DNA of 64,000 bases from Globisporangium splendens (Eukaryota > Oomycota > Peronosporomycetes > Pythiales > Pythiaceae): assembly GCA_006386115.1 (NCBI GenBank), contig VFIW01000002.1:310001-374000 (forward strand), written 5' to 3'. Numbering within the stretch: position 1 is the first letter of the stretch; every line of letters begins with the position of its first letter. Shown here one piece after another: positions 43,347 through 55,189 of this stretch. The notes under the pieces were generated by a model. The model did no database searches. It saw only the letters and a program-made list of their open reading frames with translations, and was not told where the DNA came from. The position numbers were made by a program, and so were the translations under genes.

Positions 43347-46300
43347 ATGATCGAGCACCCGCGCAAGAAGCCCCCGCGGCTGACGATCCTCACGGGGGAC
43401 AGCAGCGCAGACGCCCACGCGGACGGACGGCACTTCGCTAACGGAAGCGGCGGTGGTGTCGGCGGCGCGATGCTCCCGCCCACTGCACCGCCGTTTGCGT
43501 CAGCGATGGCTACTTCCACATCCACAGCATCCCCATGGAGTCCGATCAACGGGAACACGCAGCGAGATGCGCCATCCGCCATCGCGGCGTTTATGCCGAC
43601 GATTGGCATGGGAGACGCGATGAACGGTGCACGGCATCTTGAGGGGGGAGCTGGTGGTGCGCTGGCAACAGGGGGACGCGCACAGCATTCGCTCGTGCGG
43701 AGTCAATCGAATGTGCAGGCGAGTGTGCACTACGCGGACACGGGCTGCCCTTTTGCGGAGAAATCAGAGAAGCACAAAAAGAGGGGCCGTGTCGAGAGCG
43801 CGAATGCGACGTTCGACGATCAACCGGTCAATCGCGCGCCGAGCCGAAGCCATGCAACGACGATGATGCAGTCGATGGCGCTAGGCGGACGAATTCCTGG
43901 AGCGCATTCTGGGTTGGTGTACAGTTCAGTGCGCAACAGGCGAGGGTTGCCGCGGTCACATTCGTCTCCGAACTTCGTCGCTCAGGTGAGTACTTGCTCT
44001 GTATGCTGCGTAACGCAATGATATCCTGCATGGCACTGACAAAGCATGTCATGCGACTGTGGTGTCATTATGTTCATAGGTTGACAACACAGCGATCACG
44101 AATATCTTTCCCGATATCAACCCTCGCAACCTTCGCATTGCAGAAGTGAAGTCGTGGTATTGCGACTGGATGGATAAAGACTTTCAGGTGCCGGAAGAGG
44201 AGTCTGACGCGCAATCCACGTTGCCACATGCACCTTATCAGGCTGACGAATCCAAGCACCCGGCAAGTCCACTGAGTGATGGCGGACCGTACACTCCTCC
44301 ACTGCAAAGTCTCAATATGAAAGCGAGAATGGGGCATCAGAAGGAGAACGGAGAGCCCAATGAGGTTGACGAGATGATTGCTCAAATCAACAGCGAATTT
44401 ACGCTAGAAGAGAAATTTGCCGCTCCTGCGATTTTGGAGACTCCCGTGTCGAATGGCACCTCGGCTGCACCGCTCTCGAAGACCTCATCTATCTCCAAAC
44501 GACCACAGTTGCGCCTGAAGCTTGAAGACATGCCGACGCCGCAGCAAGCTGAAAATCGTGCTCAGCGTGCTGCCAATCGTTTGATAGCGAAACGTGAGGC
44601 GGCGGAAAAAGAGATGATAGCATCGTCTGTACCTGGAACTGGTGGTAAACGTGGCGATGGTGGGAGTGCGACTCAAAACGCACTGTTGCGACTGAATTTC
44701 AAGTCGTATAGTTCAGGAGACGATTCAGATCTCCAGTCGCCAAGCGGTAAGTGCCTTTATATGATGATGCATCACTGTAGACTTGGCTAAATCTTTGTCG
44801 GCGGTAATGCATTGCAGACGCTGGGCGGCATAGTGCTGGAAGTGCCTATTCTCCAAACCATGGAATGTTCACGACGAAAAACGTAGCAGTGTCGGAAGCT
44901 GGCATTTCTTCCCCTGATTCGAACTGCTTGCACTTGCAAGAAAATCTGGAGAGAGTGAAAGAGATTGGACGCGGAGCGTCCGGCACCGTATACAAAGCCA
45001 TTCATATCCCGACGCTGAAAGTTGTAGCGATCAAGGTGCGTAGTACTTCTAAAACATTCTGTTGGATCTATATATGCTCTCGCACCTAACGAGAATTATG
45101 CTGCTGGTGCTAGGATGTTCCCGTGTACGGAAGGGGACAGCGAAGACAAATGGTTCGCGAACTCCACGCACTCTACTCGAATCTTGTCCCGATGTCCGAA
45201 AATGGCAGATCGGGGCAATCAAGCTCGCAGAATGGGGACTCGAGACCAAAGTATGTCTGCTTGCTCTTTGGCTAATGTGTTTGGTCATTCCACTGATTTA
45301 TATGTTGCTTCCTTTAGACCGAGTCCATATATCGTCTCATTTTACGATGCTTTCGTCGACCGACCAAAGAATTCTATCTGCTTGGTGATGGAATACATGA
45401 GCACGGGTTCACTCCAAGATATTGTGCTGCGTGGAGGGTGCCAAAACGAGAAGATTCTGGCGAGGTTGGCGACTGGTGTTCTGCAAGGACTCGCGCACAT
45501 CCACAGAAAACGCATGATCCATCGAGACATCAAACCCCACAACTTGTTGACAAATCGGCAAGGAGAAGTAAAGATCTCTGATTTCGGTCTTGCCAGAACA
45601 CTCAACGACAACTCAAGCACGACCAAGACGTTTGTTGGAACCTTGTTGTACATGGCTCCAGAGAGAATCGGTGGCGGAGATTACTCTTATCCAGGTATCA
45701 CCAAACTCTTTTTGTCATTCAAATGTGGTTTTAGTTCCTTTTGGCTCACTCTTGTTGTTTGTTGTAGCTGATATCTGGTCGTTTGGGCTTGCGCTGATAT
45801 CCGTCGCTTTTGGAAAGTACCCTCTTCCAACTCAAGATGGTTTCTTCGGACTGGTGGATTCAGTGAGTACAACACATTCTCCTGATTGACGCGGCGTCAT
45901 GTTACTGAACCTAGATTGGCGTTGTGTAGGTTGCCAACGAGAAATTTCTGGAGTTGCCTGCAGATCAATATTCTTCGGAATGTTGTTCATTTATCCAAGA
46001 GGTAAGAAGATCTTCCTACGACCAAAGGAACCATTACGAGATTGACGCTAACGTGCTTTTTGTTAAACTTTTAGTGCATACGCATAGACCCAGATGAACG
46101 CCCATCAGCTGAAGAGCTGCTATCCCACCCATTCATCACCAAATACTCCCCGGAAGAAACGTTGGCCGAGGTACTTCCATCCTGCACCATGGTGCTCTAA
46201 GTCTTCGGTACTAATGCGCGAACTCTTTCTTTTACCAGTGGACACGATTTATTGAGGAAAGAAGCCTATGCGAAGAACGCTTAAAGGAATTGGAATCGCT

Positions 46301-46969
46301 CGCGGATGCAGTGTATCGACACATCTACGAACGCTGTGTGAAATTCTCGTTCCAGCCTCAGGTGAGTCTGACTTTGGTTAACTTTTGGAAGAAAGCAAGT
46401 ACACCTACTGACGTTATTTGTTGGTATTCCAGTCAGACTACGGGGTATCGTTTCTTTCTACAGCCACCCCAGCATTCTCGCGGCGTAATGTGTCCATTGA
46501 ACCTGTACAGATGAGGTAAATCTCATTGCATGATATCATTCCAAGTGTGCATTTGCATCTAACCTTTTCGTGCTTTGTTGTGACAAATTTAGTCTCCAGC
46601 TTGGACTAGCAAACGTCTTGGGCATGCCAGTACACAAGGTCTACGAACAATTCGAAGTGGTACGTCGCTTTCTTTGCTGCACTCAGGCCTGGAGGACTTC
46701 GCTGACGCAAAACCTGTGCATGACAATAGAAACGCTGCTATTACAGCGACAAATTATTGGAGGACTATTGTTACTCCCCTCAAAGCTGGACTGCATCTCC
46801 TGGTGATGCACGCCGGCAACAACTATTTGGTAGTGACAGTGAATCTCCTGGACGCCCCAACGAAAGAAATCGAGGATCGTTCTGGCGAAAACTCCACGAG
46901 AGCATGTCGAAGTTTGGAAGCAAAAGGAAGAAGAAAGACTGCCGTGGGTCGTCTTCTCAGCGATCTTAG
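43347..46969 (+). CDS. STE/MAP2K-like protein kinase with long N-terminal extension
   Basis: Twelve exons (43347-43985, 44080-44746, 44818-45035, 45114-45250, 45318-45694, 45768-45862, 45930-46001, 46075-46170, 46239-46361, 46433-46515, 46593-46659, 46730-46969) join in phase to 937 residues. The first ~470 residues are Ser/Pro/Gly-rich and probably disordered. The kinase domain begins with EIGRGASGTVYKA near 485, has VAIK (~507), the catalytic loop HRDIKPHNLL (~622), DFG (~642), and GTLLYMAPERI (~663), then DIWSFGLALI and the closing DPDERPSAEELLSHPF. GTLxYMxPER with ADIWSFGL is typical of MAP kinase kinases. The activation loop (NDNSSTTKTF) has several possible Ser/Thr phosphosites. A C-terminal ~190-residue tail is basic and Ser-rich. 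Substrate unknown. Intact. Confidence 0.88.
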
Positions 46970-47145
46970 TTGTTTGGTGAGACGGACTAAAATGAAGAGC
47001 TCTTGTGGATTTAACCAGCGGTATCTTATCGGTGTTTGATTATTCGACATAACGTTCTAGTTTTGCATAAACATGGCCACATATGCTGACAGAAACGCAA
47101 TACGCACAGGCGAGATAAAGACTTGAACGGATGGCATCATGCATC

Positions 47146-48478
47146 TCACACCCGGCGTGATTGCAGCGTTTCCTTGACCGCTTTGATCATGATTTGCCCC
47201 CATCCAGCACCATTTTCGCCCACATCCTGAAGATCGTACGGGGAAATATCAAATTGCGGGCGGTGCAGCTTGAAGAAACCTGCGCGCGATAGCGTGACGA
47301 CAAGCGTGTCTTTCGGTCCTTTGCTGTCCTGTGTTGTTTTCACGTGCTGGGTGAGCACGAACGCGGCAGCCACATCTTTGCGTACCCTCTCGTTCGGTGC
47401 GTACGGATACAGCGCATCATCGTCCACGAAATCTATGACGATAATCCCGCACGGAGCGCCATTGGAGAGCTGGTGCTGGGGATAATACTTGGAAAACATA
47501 ATGCCATTCGACTCGATCGGGATCCCATTTGCATCGGACACGAGGCGATAGTTGGAGATACTGTTGTCGACGCTGTCGTAGTCTTCTCGGACCGTGATAT
47601 GCCCGAGCCGCTCGGAAATGCTGATCTCAATGTTCATCAAGCAGTACAGCAATGTGTCGAAGACTTGCTTCACGCTGTGAATGCCTTCAAGCGGCGTCGA
47701 GTCAAAGCGCGAGCCGCATTTGTCCCCATTCTCATTCTCGTACACGTTAGCAGAGCAGTGCGTGCGCAAGGGATCGAGCATTTCGGACCGCGCAGCAACG
47801 TACTCGTGCGCGCGACGCAACTTGATCTCTTTCATCGCGCGCAAGGTCTCATTGCGATCGTCCCAGTTTGTCCCCAGTCGGATGCATGTACTCAGTGGAT
47901 TGGTCGTCTGGGCATCCAGATACTCGGAGATCGCCGACTGAGTCTTTGCGACTGAGAGATGCTGGAAATGGACAGCCTCCCGCATCACATCGTTCGCGAC
48001 CATCTTCTCCGTGAGTCCCTTGTTTACAAGTCCAGCACGCTCCTTGAGAAATTCCAATTGCGACTCCAGGGTCTCCACGGTGTTCAACAAAGACGCCTTC
48101 TCTTCCTAAGTGTATTCCCCAAGGACAAACAAGCGCATCCACATGTTAGTACGCCGATAAAAGCATATGTGCCTTCAAGACCGAATGAGTACGCACTTTT
48201 CGAAGAACGTGGGTGGGCTTGCGCGCTTTCGTAGCGCCGTGCTGCTCTGTGAAACCTGTCACCAGATGCTGCCGTTTCTTGGACGTCTCGCGCTCCGAGT
48301 CGCTCGACACCGATGGGCTGTTCGTTGTGTGCGCGAACGCGTCGTCCTCCATAGGCACTGCGCCGGCGCCATCAGTGGCGGCGTCAGCGAGTAGCAGACT
48401 GTCGATGATGGCGCTGTCGAACCTCAAGTCTTCTGCTGAGAACGCGGACGACGACGACGACACCGCGCCGCGCAGCAT
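47146..48478 (-). CDS. M96-type oomycete coiled-coil protein, copy 1 (divergent C-terminal half)
   Basis: Two exons (48478-48197 and 48105-47146) give 413 residues. After an acidic/Ser-rich N-terminus, a bZIP-like element spans the exon junction (THVLRK/EEKASLLNTVETLESQL), then a globular region with RFDSTPLEGIHSVKQVFDTL, ITVREDYDSVDN and PCGIIVIDFVDDDALYPYAP. This is the layout of a large oomycete family often annotated as M96 mating-specific proteins (bZIP-like coil plus a START-like region); that assignment is from memory of the family. The N-terminal 150 residues are identical at DNA level to copies 2-4, but everything 3' of 47932 is diverged (roughly three quarters identical in protein) and lacks the intron those copies have. 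No disruption. Confidence 0.7.
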
Positions 48479-49189
48479 TCTTTTGGTCTCTTGTCGTTTA
48501 TGAGAATGCGCCACTCCCCTTTGCCAAACACACAGTGAAGTCCAGGAGCTACACTCCTGATGAAACGGAATGATGGTAGATGCCTTTCTCAACGAAAGGA
48601 TGCCAAGAATGATGGTTTCGGGAAAACTTGTGCTCATGAGGTCTAGGAGACGGTCATTCCTATTGATGCAATACGACACGCAGTCTCCGCGAACCCCATT
48701 CTGCCCTCTGTTGTGCGCTCACACTATGTGCGTGCTACGGAGAGAAGAAGGAATCGTTGACCTGTGAGGGGATTGCGCAAGACACTTTACTGGTCCAAGA
48801 TCAGCACTGAGTGCGCACCGCGTAGAAGAAAGCAAACCACACATTGAAATTGGATGCTTGCTAAAGGAGGTGGGGGTGCTTTTCGATAAATCTATTGCTT
48901 TCAGCACCAAAGATTTTGCGTCAAAAGAGGTCCGTCACGTCGGAGTATTGGTGATCCTTTCTTTAACACGTTGAAAGCATCTGACGGTTCCTACTGCTGG
49001 CAGTTCGGTGCTTCCACCAAATTAAAACTCGATAAGCCTGTCAAGCGATATGGTATCGAATCAGCGGTACTGGTGGCTGTAGACTCTAAACCTGCAAAGC
49101 AAAGTGCTGAGATCCGACTATTGTTACAATACATTTCCTGCAAGTGTTACATATAAAGATAAGTCTCTTGAAACCCAGGAAATCATAGC

Positions 49190-50621
49190 TCATGCCTGGA
49201 GTGATTGCAGCATTTCCTTTAGTACTGTCAGCATCATTTGCCCCCGTCCACTAAAAGTTTCGTCCAAATCTTGCATACCATGAGGGGGGATGCTGCAGTG
49301 TGGGCGATGCAATTTAGCAAACGCTGCATGTGCCATCGTAACGATCAGCTCGTCTTTTTGCTCTTTGCCCTCTGTGCATTGCGTCTTTTTCATATGTGGG
49401 GTGAGCACGAATGCGATGGTCATGTCTTTGCGTACCCTCTCGTTCGGTGCGTACGGGTGCAGCGCATCATCGTCTACGAAATCTACGATAACAACGCCGC
49501 AAGGACCGCCGTCGGAATACTCGTGGTGGTCGTAATACTTGGAGAACATAATGACATTTGACTCGATCGGGATCCCGTTCGTATCGGACACGAGGCGATA
49601 ATTGTAGATACTGTTGTCGACGCTGTCGTAGTCTTCTCGGACCGTGATATACCCGAGCCGCTCGGAAATGCTGATTTCAGCGTTCATCAGGTAATACAGC
49701 AGCGTGTCGTACACGTGTTTCACGCTCTGAGCACCTTGCAAAGGCGTCGAGTCGAAACGAGAACCACACTTGTCCCCATTGGTATTCTCGCATGCACCAC
49801 CAGAGCTGTGGGAGCGAAAGGGATCAAGGAGTTCGGACCGCGCAGCAACGTACTCGTACGCGCGACGCAACTTGGTGTCTTTCATCGCGCGTAAGGTTTC
49901 ACGGCGTTCATTCCAGTTTGCACCAAGTCGAATGTACGTCGTGAGTGGATTAGACGCGTGGACATCCTAGGTATTGATTTGATATCACACGCGAAATGTA
50001 AATAAAGACAATAGGGAATTAGGTGAGTGAAGCCTAATGCATCGAACGAAAGAGCTTACCGAAAACCCCGCAATCGCCGACTGAGTCTTTGCGACTGAGA
50101 GATGCTGGAAATGGACAGCCTCCCGCATCACATCGTTCGCGACCATCTTCTCCGTGAGTCCCTTGTTTACAAGTCCAGCACGCTCCTTGAGAAATTCCAA
50201 TTGCGACTCCAGGGTCTCCACGGTGTTCAACAAAGACGCCTTCTCTTCCTAAGTGTATTCCCCAAGGACAAACAAGCGCATCCACATGTTAGTACGCCGA
50301 TAAAAGCATATGTGCCTTCAAGACCGAATGAGTACGCACTTTTCGAAGAACGTGGGTGGGCTTGCGCGCTTTCGTAGCGCCGTGCTGCTCTGTGAAACCT
50401 GTCACCAGATGCTGCCGTTTCTTGGACGTCTCGCGCTCCGAGTCGCTCGACACCGATGGGCTGTTCGTTGTGTGCGCGAACGCGTCGTCCTCCATAGGCA
50501 CTGCGCCGGCGCCATCAGTGGCGGCGTCAGCGAGTAGCAGACTGTCGATGATGGCGCTGTCGAACCTCAAGTCTTCTGCTGAGAACGCGGACGACGACGA
50601 CGACACCGCGCCGCGCAGCAT
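49190..50621 (-). CDS. M96-type oomycete coiled-coil protein, copy 2
   Basis: Three exons (50621-50340, 50248-50060, 49966-49190) give 415 residues. Exons 1 and 2 encode the acidic N-terminus and the leucine-zipper-like coil, as in copy 1. A 93-bp intron (50059-49967) absent from copy 1 then leads to the exon with TLRAMKDTKLRRAYEYVAAR, STPLQGAQSVKHVYDTL and FVDDDALHPYAPNERVRKDM. The protein is identical to copies 3 and 4. Function unknown; the zipper suggests dimerisation, possibly DNA binding. Confidence 0.72.
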
Positions 50622-51332
50622 TCTTTTGGTCTCTTGTCGTTTATGAGAATGCGCCACTCCCCTTTGCCAAACACACAGTGAAGTCCAGGAGCTACACTCC
50701 TGATGAAACGGAATGATGGTAGATGCCTTTCTCAACGAAAGGATGCCAAGAATGATGGTTTCGGGAAAACTTGTGCTCATGAGGTCTAGGAGACGGTCAT
50801 TCCTATTGATGCAATACGACACGCAGTCTCCGCGAACCCCATTCTGCCCTCTGTTGTGCGCTCACACTATGTGCGTGTTATGGAGAGAAGAAGGAATCGT
50901 TGACCTGTGAGAGGATTGCGCAAGACACTTTACTGGTCCAAGATCAGCACTGAGTGCGCACCGCGTAGAAGAAAGCAAACCACACATTGAAATTGGATGC
51001 TTGCTAAAGGAGGTGGGGGTGCTTTTCGATAAATCTATTGCTTTCAGCACCAAAGATTTTGCGTCAAAAGAGGTCCGTCACGTCGGAGTATTGGTGATCC
51101 TTTCTTTAACACGTTGAAAGCATCTGACGGTTCCTACTGCTGGCAGTTCGGTGCTTCCACCAAATTAAAACTCGATAAGCCTGTCAAGCGATATGGTATC
51201 GAATCAGCGGTACTGGTGGCTGTAGACTCTAAACCTGCAAAGCAAAGTGCTGAGATCCGACTATTGTTACAATACATTTCCTGCAAGTGTTACATATAAA
51301 GATAAGTCTCTTGAAACCCAGGAAATCATAGC

Positions 51333-52764
51333 TCATGCCTGGAGTGATTGCAGCATTTCCTTTAGTACTGTCAGCATCATTTGCCCCCGTCCACTAAAAG
51401 TTTCGTCCAAATCTTGCATACCATGAGGGGGGATGCTGCAGTGTGGGCGATGCAATTTAGCAAACGCTGCATGTGCCATCGTAACGATCAGCTCGTCTTT
51501 TTGCTCTTTGCCCTCTGTGCATTGCGTCTTTTTCATATGTGGGGTGAGCACGAATGCGATGGTCATGTCTTTGCGTACCCTCTCGTTCGGTGCGTACGGG
51601 TGCAGCGCATCATCGTCTACGAAATCTACGATAACAACGCCGCAAGGACCGCCGTCGGAATACTCGTGGTGGTCGTAATACTTGGAGAACATAATGACAT
51701 TTGACTCGATCGGGATCCCGTTCGTATCGGACACGAGGCGATAATTGTAGATACTGTTGTCGACGCTGTCGTAGTCTTCTCGGACCGTGATATACCCGAG
51801 CCGCTCGGAAATGCTGATTTCAGCGTTCATCAGGTAATACAGCAGCGTGTCGTACACGTGTTTCACGCTCTGAGCACCTTGCAAAGGCGTCGAGTCGAAA
51901 CGAGAACCACACTTGTCCCCATTGGTATTCTCGCATGCACCACCAGAGCTGTGGGAGCGAAAGGGATCAAGGAGTTCGGACCGCGCAGCAACGTACTCGT
52001 ACGCGCGACGCAACTTGGTGTCTTTCATCGCGCGTAAGGTTTCACGGCGTTCATTCCAGTTTGCACCAAGTCGAATGTACGTCGTGAGTGGATTAGACGC
52101 GTGGACATCCTAGGTATTGATTTGATATCACACGCGAAATGTAAATAAAGACAATAGGGAATTAGGTGAGTGAAGCCTAATGCATCGAACGAAAGAGCTT
52201 ACCGAAAACCCCGCAATCGCCGACTGAGTCTTTGCGACTGAGAGATGCTGGAAATGGACAGCCTCCCGCATCACATCGTTCGCGACCATCTTCTCCGTGA
52301 GTCCCTTGTTTACAAGTCCAGCACGCTCCTTGAGAAATTCCAATTGCGACTCCAGGGTCTCCACGGTGTTCAACAAAGACGCCTTCTCTTCCTAAGTGTA
52401 TTCCCCAAGGACAAACAAGCGCATCCACATGTTAGTACGCCGATAAAAGCATATGTGCCTTCAAGACCGAATGAGTACGCACTTTTCGAAGAACGTGGGT
52501 GGGCTTGCGCGCTTTCGTAGCGCCGTGCTGCTCTGTGAAACCTGTCACCAGATGCTGCCGTTTCTTGGACGTCTCGCGCTCCGAGTCGCTCGACACCGAT
52601 GGGCTGTTCGTTGTGTGCGCGAACGCGTCGTCCTCCATAGGCACTGCGCCGGCGCCATCAGTGGCGGCGTCAGCGAGTAGCAGACTGTCGATGATGGCGC
52701 TGTCGAACCTCAAGTCTTCTGCTGAGAACGCGGACGACGACGACGACACCGCGCCGCGCAGCAT
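51333..52764 (-). CDS. M96-type oomycete coiled-coil protein, copy 3
   Basis: Three exons (52764-52483, 52391-52203, 52109-51333), 415 residues, with the same sequence and splice sites as copy 2 shifted by 2143 bp. The spacer upstream matches unit 1 rather than unit 2 at the three variable positions. Confidence 0.72.
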
Positions 52765-53475
52765 TCTTTTGGTCTCTTGTCGTTTATGAGAATGCGCCAC
52801 TCCCCTTTGCCAAACACACAGTGAAGTCCAGGAGCTACACTCCTGATGAAACGGAATGATGGTAGATGCCTTTCTCAACGAAAGGATGCCAAGAATGATG
52901 GTTTCGGGAAAACTTGTGCTCATGAGGTCTAGGAGACGGTCATTCCTATTGATGCAATACGACACGCAGTCTCCGCGAACCCCATTCTGCCCTCTGTTGT
53001 GCGCTCACACTATGTGCGTGCTACGGAGAGAAGAAGGAATCGTTGACCTGTGAGGGGATTGCGCAAGACACTTTACTGGTCCAAGATCAGCACTGAGTGC
53101 GCACCGCGTAGAAGAAAGCAAACCACACATTGAAATTGGATGCTTGCTAAAGGAGGTGGGGGTGCTTTTCGATAAATCTATTGCTTTCAGCACCAAAGAT
53201 TTTGCGTCAAAAGAGGTCCGTCACGTCGGAGTATTGGTGATCCTTTCTTTAACACGTTGAAAGCATCTGACGGTTCCTACTGCTGGCAGTTCGGTGCTTC
53301 CACCAAATTAAAACTCGATAAGCCTGTCAAGCGATATGGTATCGAATCAGCGGTACTGGTGGCTGTAGACTCTAAACCTGCAAAGCAAAGTGCTGAGATC
53401 CGACTATTGTTACAATACATTTCCTGCAAGTGTTACATATAAAGATAAGTCTCTTGAAACCCAGGAAATCATAGC

Positions 53476-54907
53476 TCATGCCTGGAGTGATTGCAGCATT
53501 TCCTTTAGTACTGTCAGCATCATTTGCCCCCGTCCACTAAAAGTTTCGTCCAAATCTTGCATACCATGAGGGGGGATGCTGCAGTGTGGGCGATGCAATT
53601 TAGCAAACGCTGCATGTGCCATCGTAACGATCAGCTCGTCTTTTTGCTCTTTGCCCTCTGTGCATTGCGTCTTTTTCATATGTGGGGTGAGCACGAATGC
53701 GATGGTCATGTCTTTGCGTACCCTCTCGTTCGGTGCGTACGGGTGCAGCGCATCATCGTCTACGAAATCTACGATAACAACGCCGCAAGGACCGCCGTCG
53801 GAATACTCGTGGTGGTCGTAATACTTGGAGAACATAATGACATTTGACTCGATCGGGATCCCGTTCGTATCGGACACGAGGCGATAATTGTAGATACTGT
53901 TGTCGACGCTGTCGTAGTCTTCTCGGACCGTGATATACCCGAGCCGCTCGGAAATGCTGATTTCAGCGTTCATCAGGTAATACAGCAGCGTGTCGTACAC
54001 GTGTTTCACGCTCTGAGCACCTTGCAAAGGCGTCGAGTCGAAACGAGAACCACACTTGTCCCCATTGGTATTCTCGCATGCACCACCAGAGCTGTGGGAG
54101 CGAAAGGGATCAAGGAGTTCGGACCGCGCAGCAACGTACTCGTACGCGCGACGCAACTTGGTGTCTTTCATCGCGCGTAAGGTTTCACGGCGTTCATTCC
54201 AGTTTGCACCAAGTCGAATGTACGTCGTGAGTGGATTAGACGCGTGGACATCCTAGGTATTGATTTGATATCACACGCGAAATGTAAATAAAGACAATAG
54301 GGAATTAGGTGAGTGAAGCCTAATGCATCGAACGAAAGAGCTTACCGAAAACCCCGCAATCGCCGACTGAGTCTTTGCGACTGAGAGATGCTGGAAATGG
54401 ACAGCCTCCCGCATCACATCGTTCGCGACCATCTTCTCCGTGAGTCCCTTGTTTACAAGTCCAGCACGCTCCTTGAGAAATTCCAATTGCGACTCCAGGG
54501 TCTCCACGGTGTTCAACAAAGACGCCTTCTCTTCCTAAGTGTATTCCCCAAGGACAAACAAGCGCATCCACATGTTAGTACGCCGATAAAAGCATATGTG
54601 CCTTCAAGACCGAATGAGTACGCACTTTTCGAAGAACGTGGGTGGGCTTGCGCGCTTTCGTAGCGCCGTGCTGCTCTGTGAAACCTGTCACCAGATGCTG
54701 CCGTTTCTTGGACGTCTCGCGCTCCGAGTCGCTCGACACCGATGGGCTGTTCGTTGTGTGCGCGAACGCGTCGTCCTCCATAGGCACTGCGCCGGCGCCA
54801 TCAGTGGCGGCGTCAGCGAGTAGCAGACTGTCGATGATGGCGCTGTCGAACCTCAAGTCTTCTGCTGAGAACGCGGACGACGACGACGACACCGCGCCGC
54901 GCAGCAT
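53476..54907 (-). CDS. M96-type oomycete coiled-coil protein, copy 4
   Basis: Three exons (54907-54626, 54534-54346, 54252-53476), 415 residues, identical to copies 2 and 3. Only about 136 bp of the shared upstream sequence is kept before the array ends at 55043 and runs into the end of the CIBAR relic, so this copy may lack distal promoter elements the others have. Confidence 0.7.
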
Positions 54908-55189
54908 TCTTTTGGTCTCTTGTCGTTTATGAGAATGCGCCACTCCCCTTTGCCAAACACACAGTGACGTCCAGGAGCTACACTCCTGATGAAACGGAAT
55001 GATGGTAGATGCCTTTCTCAACGAAAGGATGCCAAGAATGATGATCTTTTTGCAGGTTCAGAAAAATGAATGATGATTCCACGCAGCTCTCTGTTGAATT
55101 TGGTGCATGCACCCAGAAGAAATGAGAGACGCAGCACGAGTGTACAATCAAAGCACGGACGGACATGGAGAAGAAGTTCCAGTCAAAAG

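Larger units (their letters stand above)
47932..55043. repeat. Tandem array of a 2143-bp unit (three full units plus 683 bp)
   Basis: Units run 47932-50074, 50075-52217, 52218-54360, and a partial 54361-55043. Corresponding features recur exactly 2143 bp apart. Unit 2 differs from units 1 and 3 by three substitutions in the spacer (near 50870-50910); the partial unit has one difference near 54968. Each full unit carries the N-terminal exons of one gene copy, its upstream spacer and the C-terminal exon of the next. The 711-bp spacers (such as 48479-49189) hold the promoter and 3' UTR and no other supported gene. Confidence 0.95.

Noticed and set aside
48479..48679. Upstream extension of copy 1 (starting MSYCINRND)
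   Set aside because: The ATG at 48478 gives the better-formed protein; the extension is low in conservation and shared only through duplication.
48971..49156. 61-codon frame in the spacer between M96-type copies (also at 51114 and 53257)
   Set aside because: It recurs only because the unit is duplicated. There is no family similarity and it lies in the promoter/3' UTR spacer.
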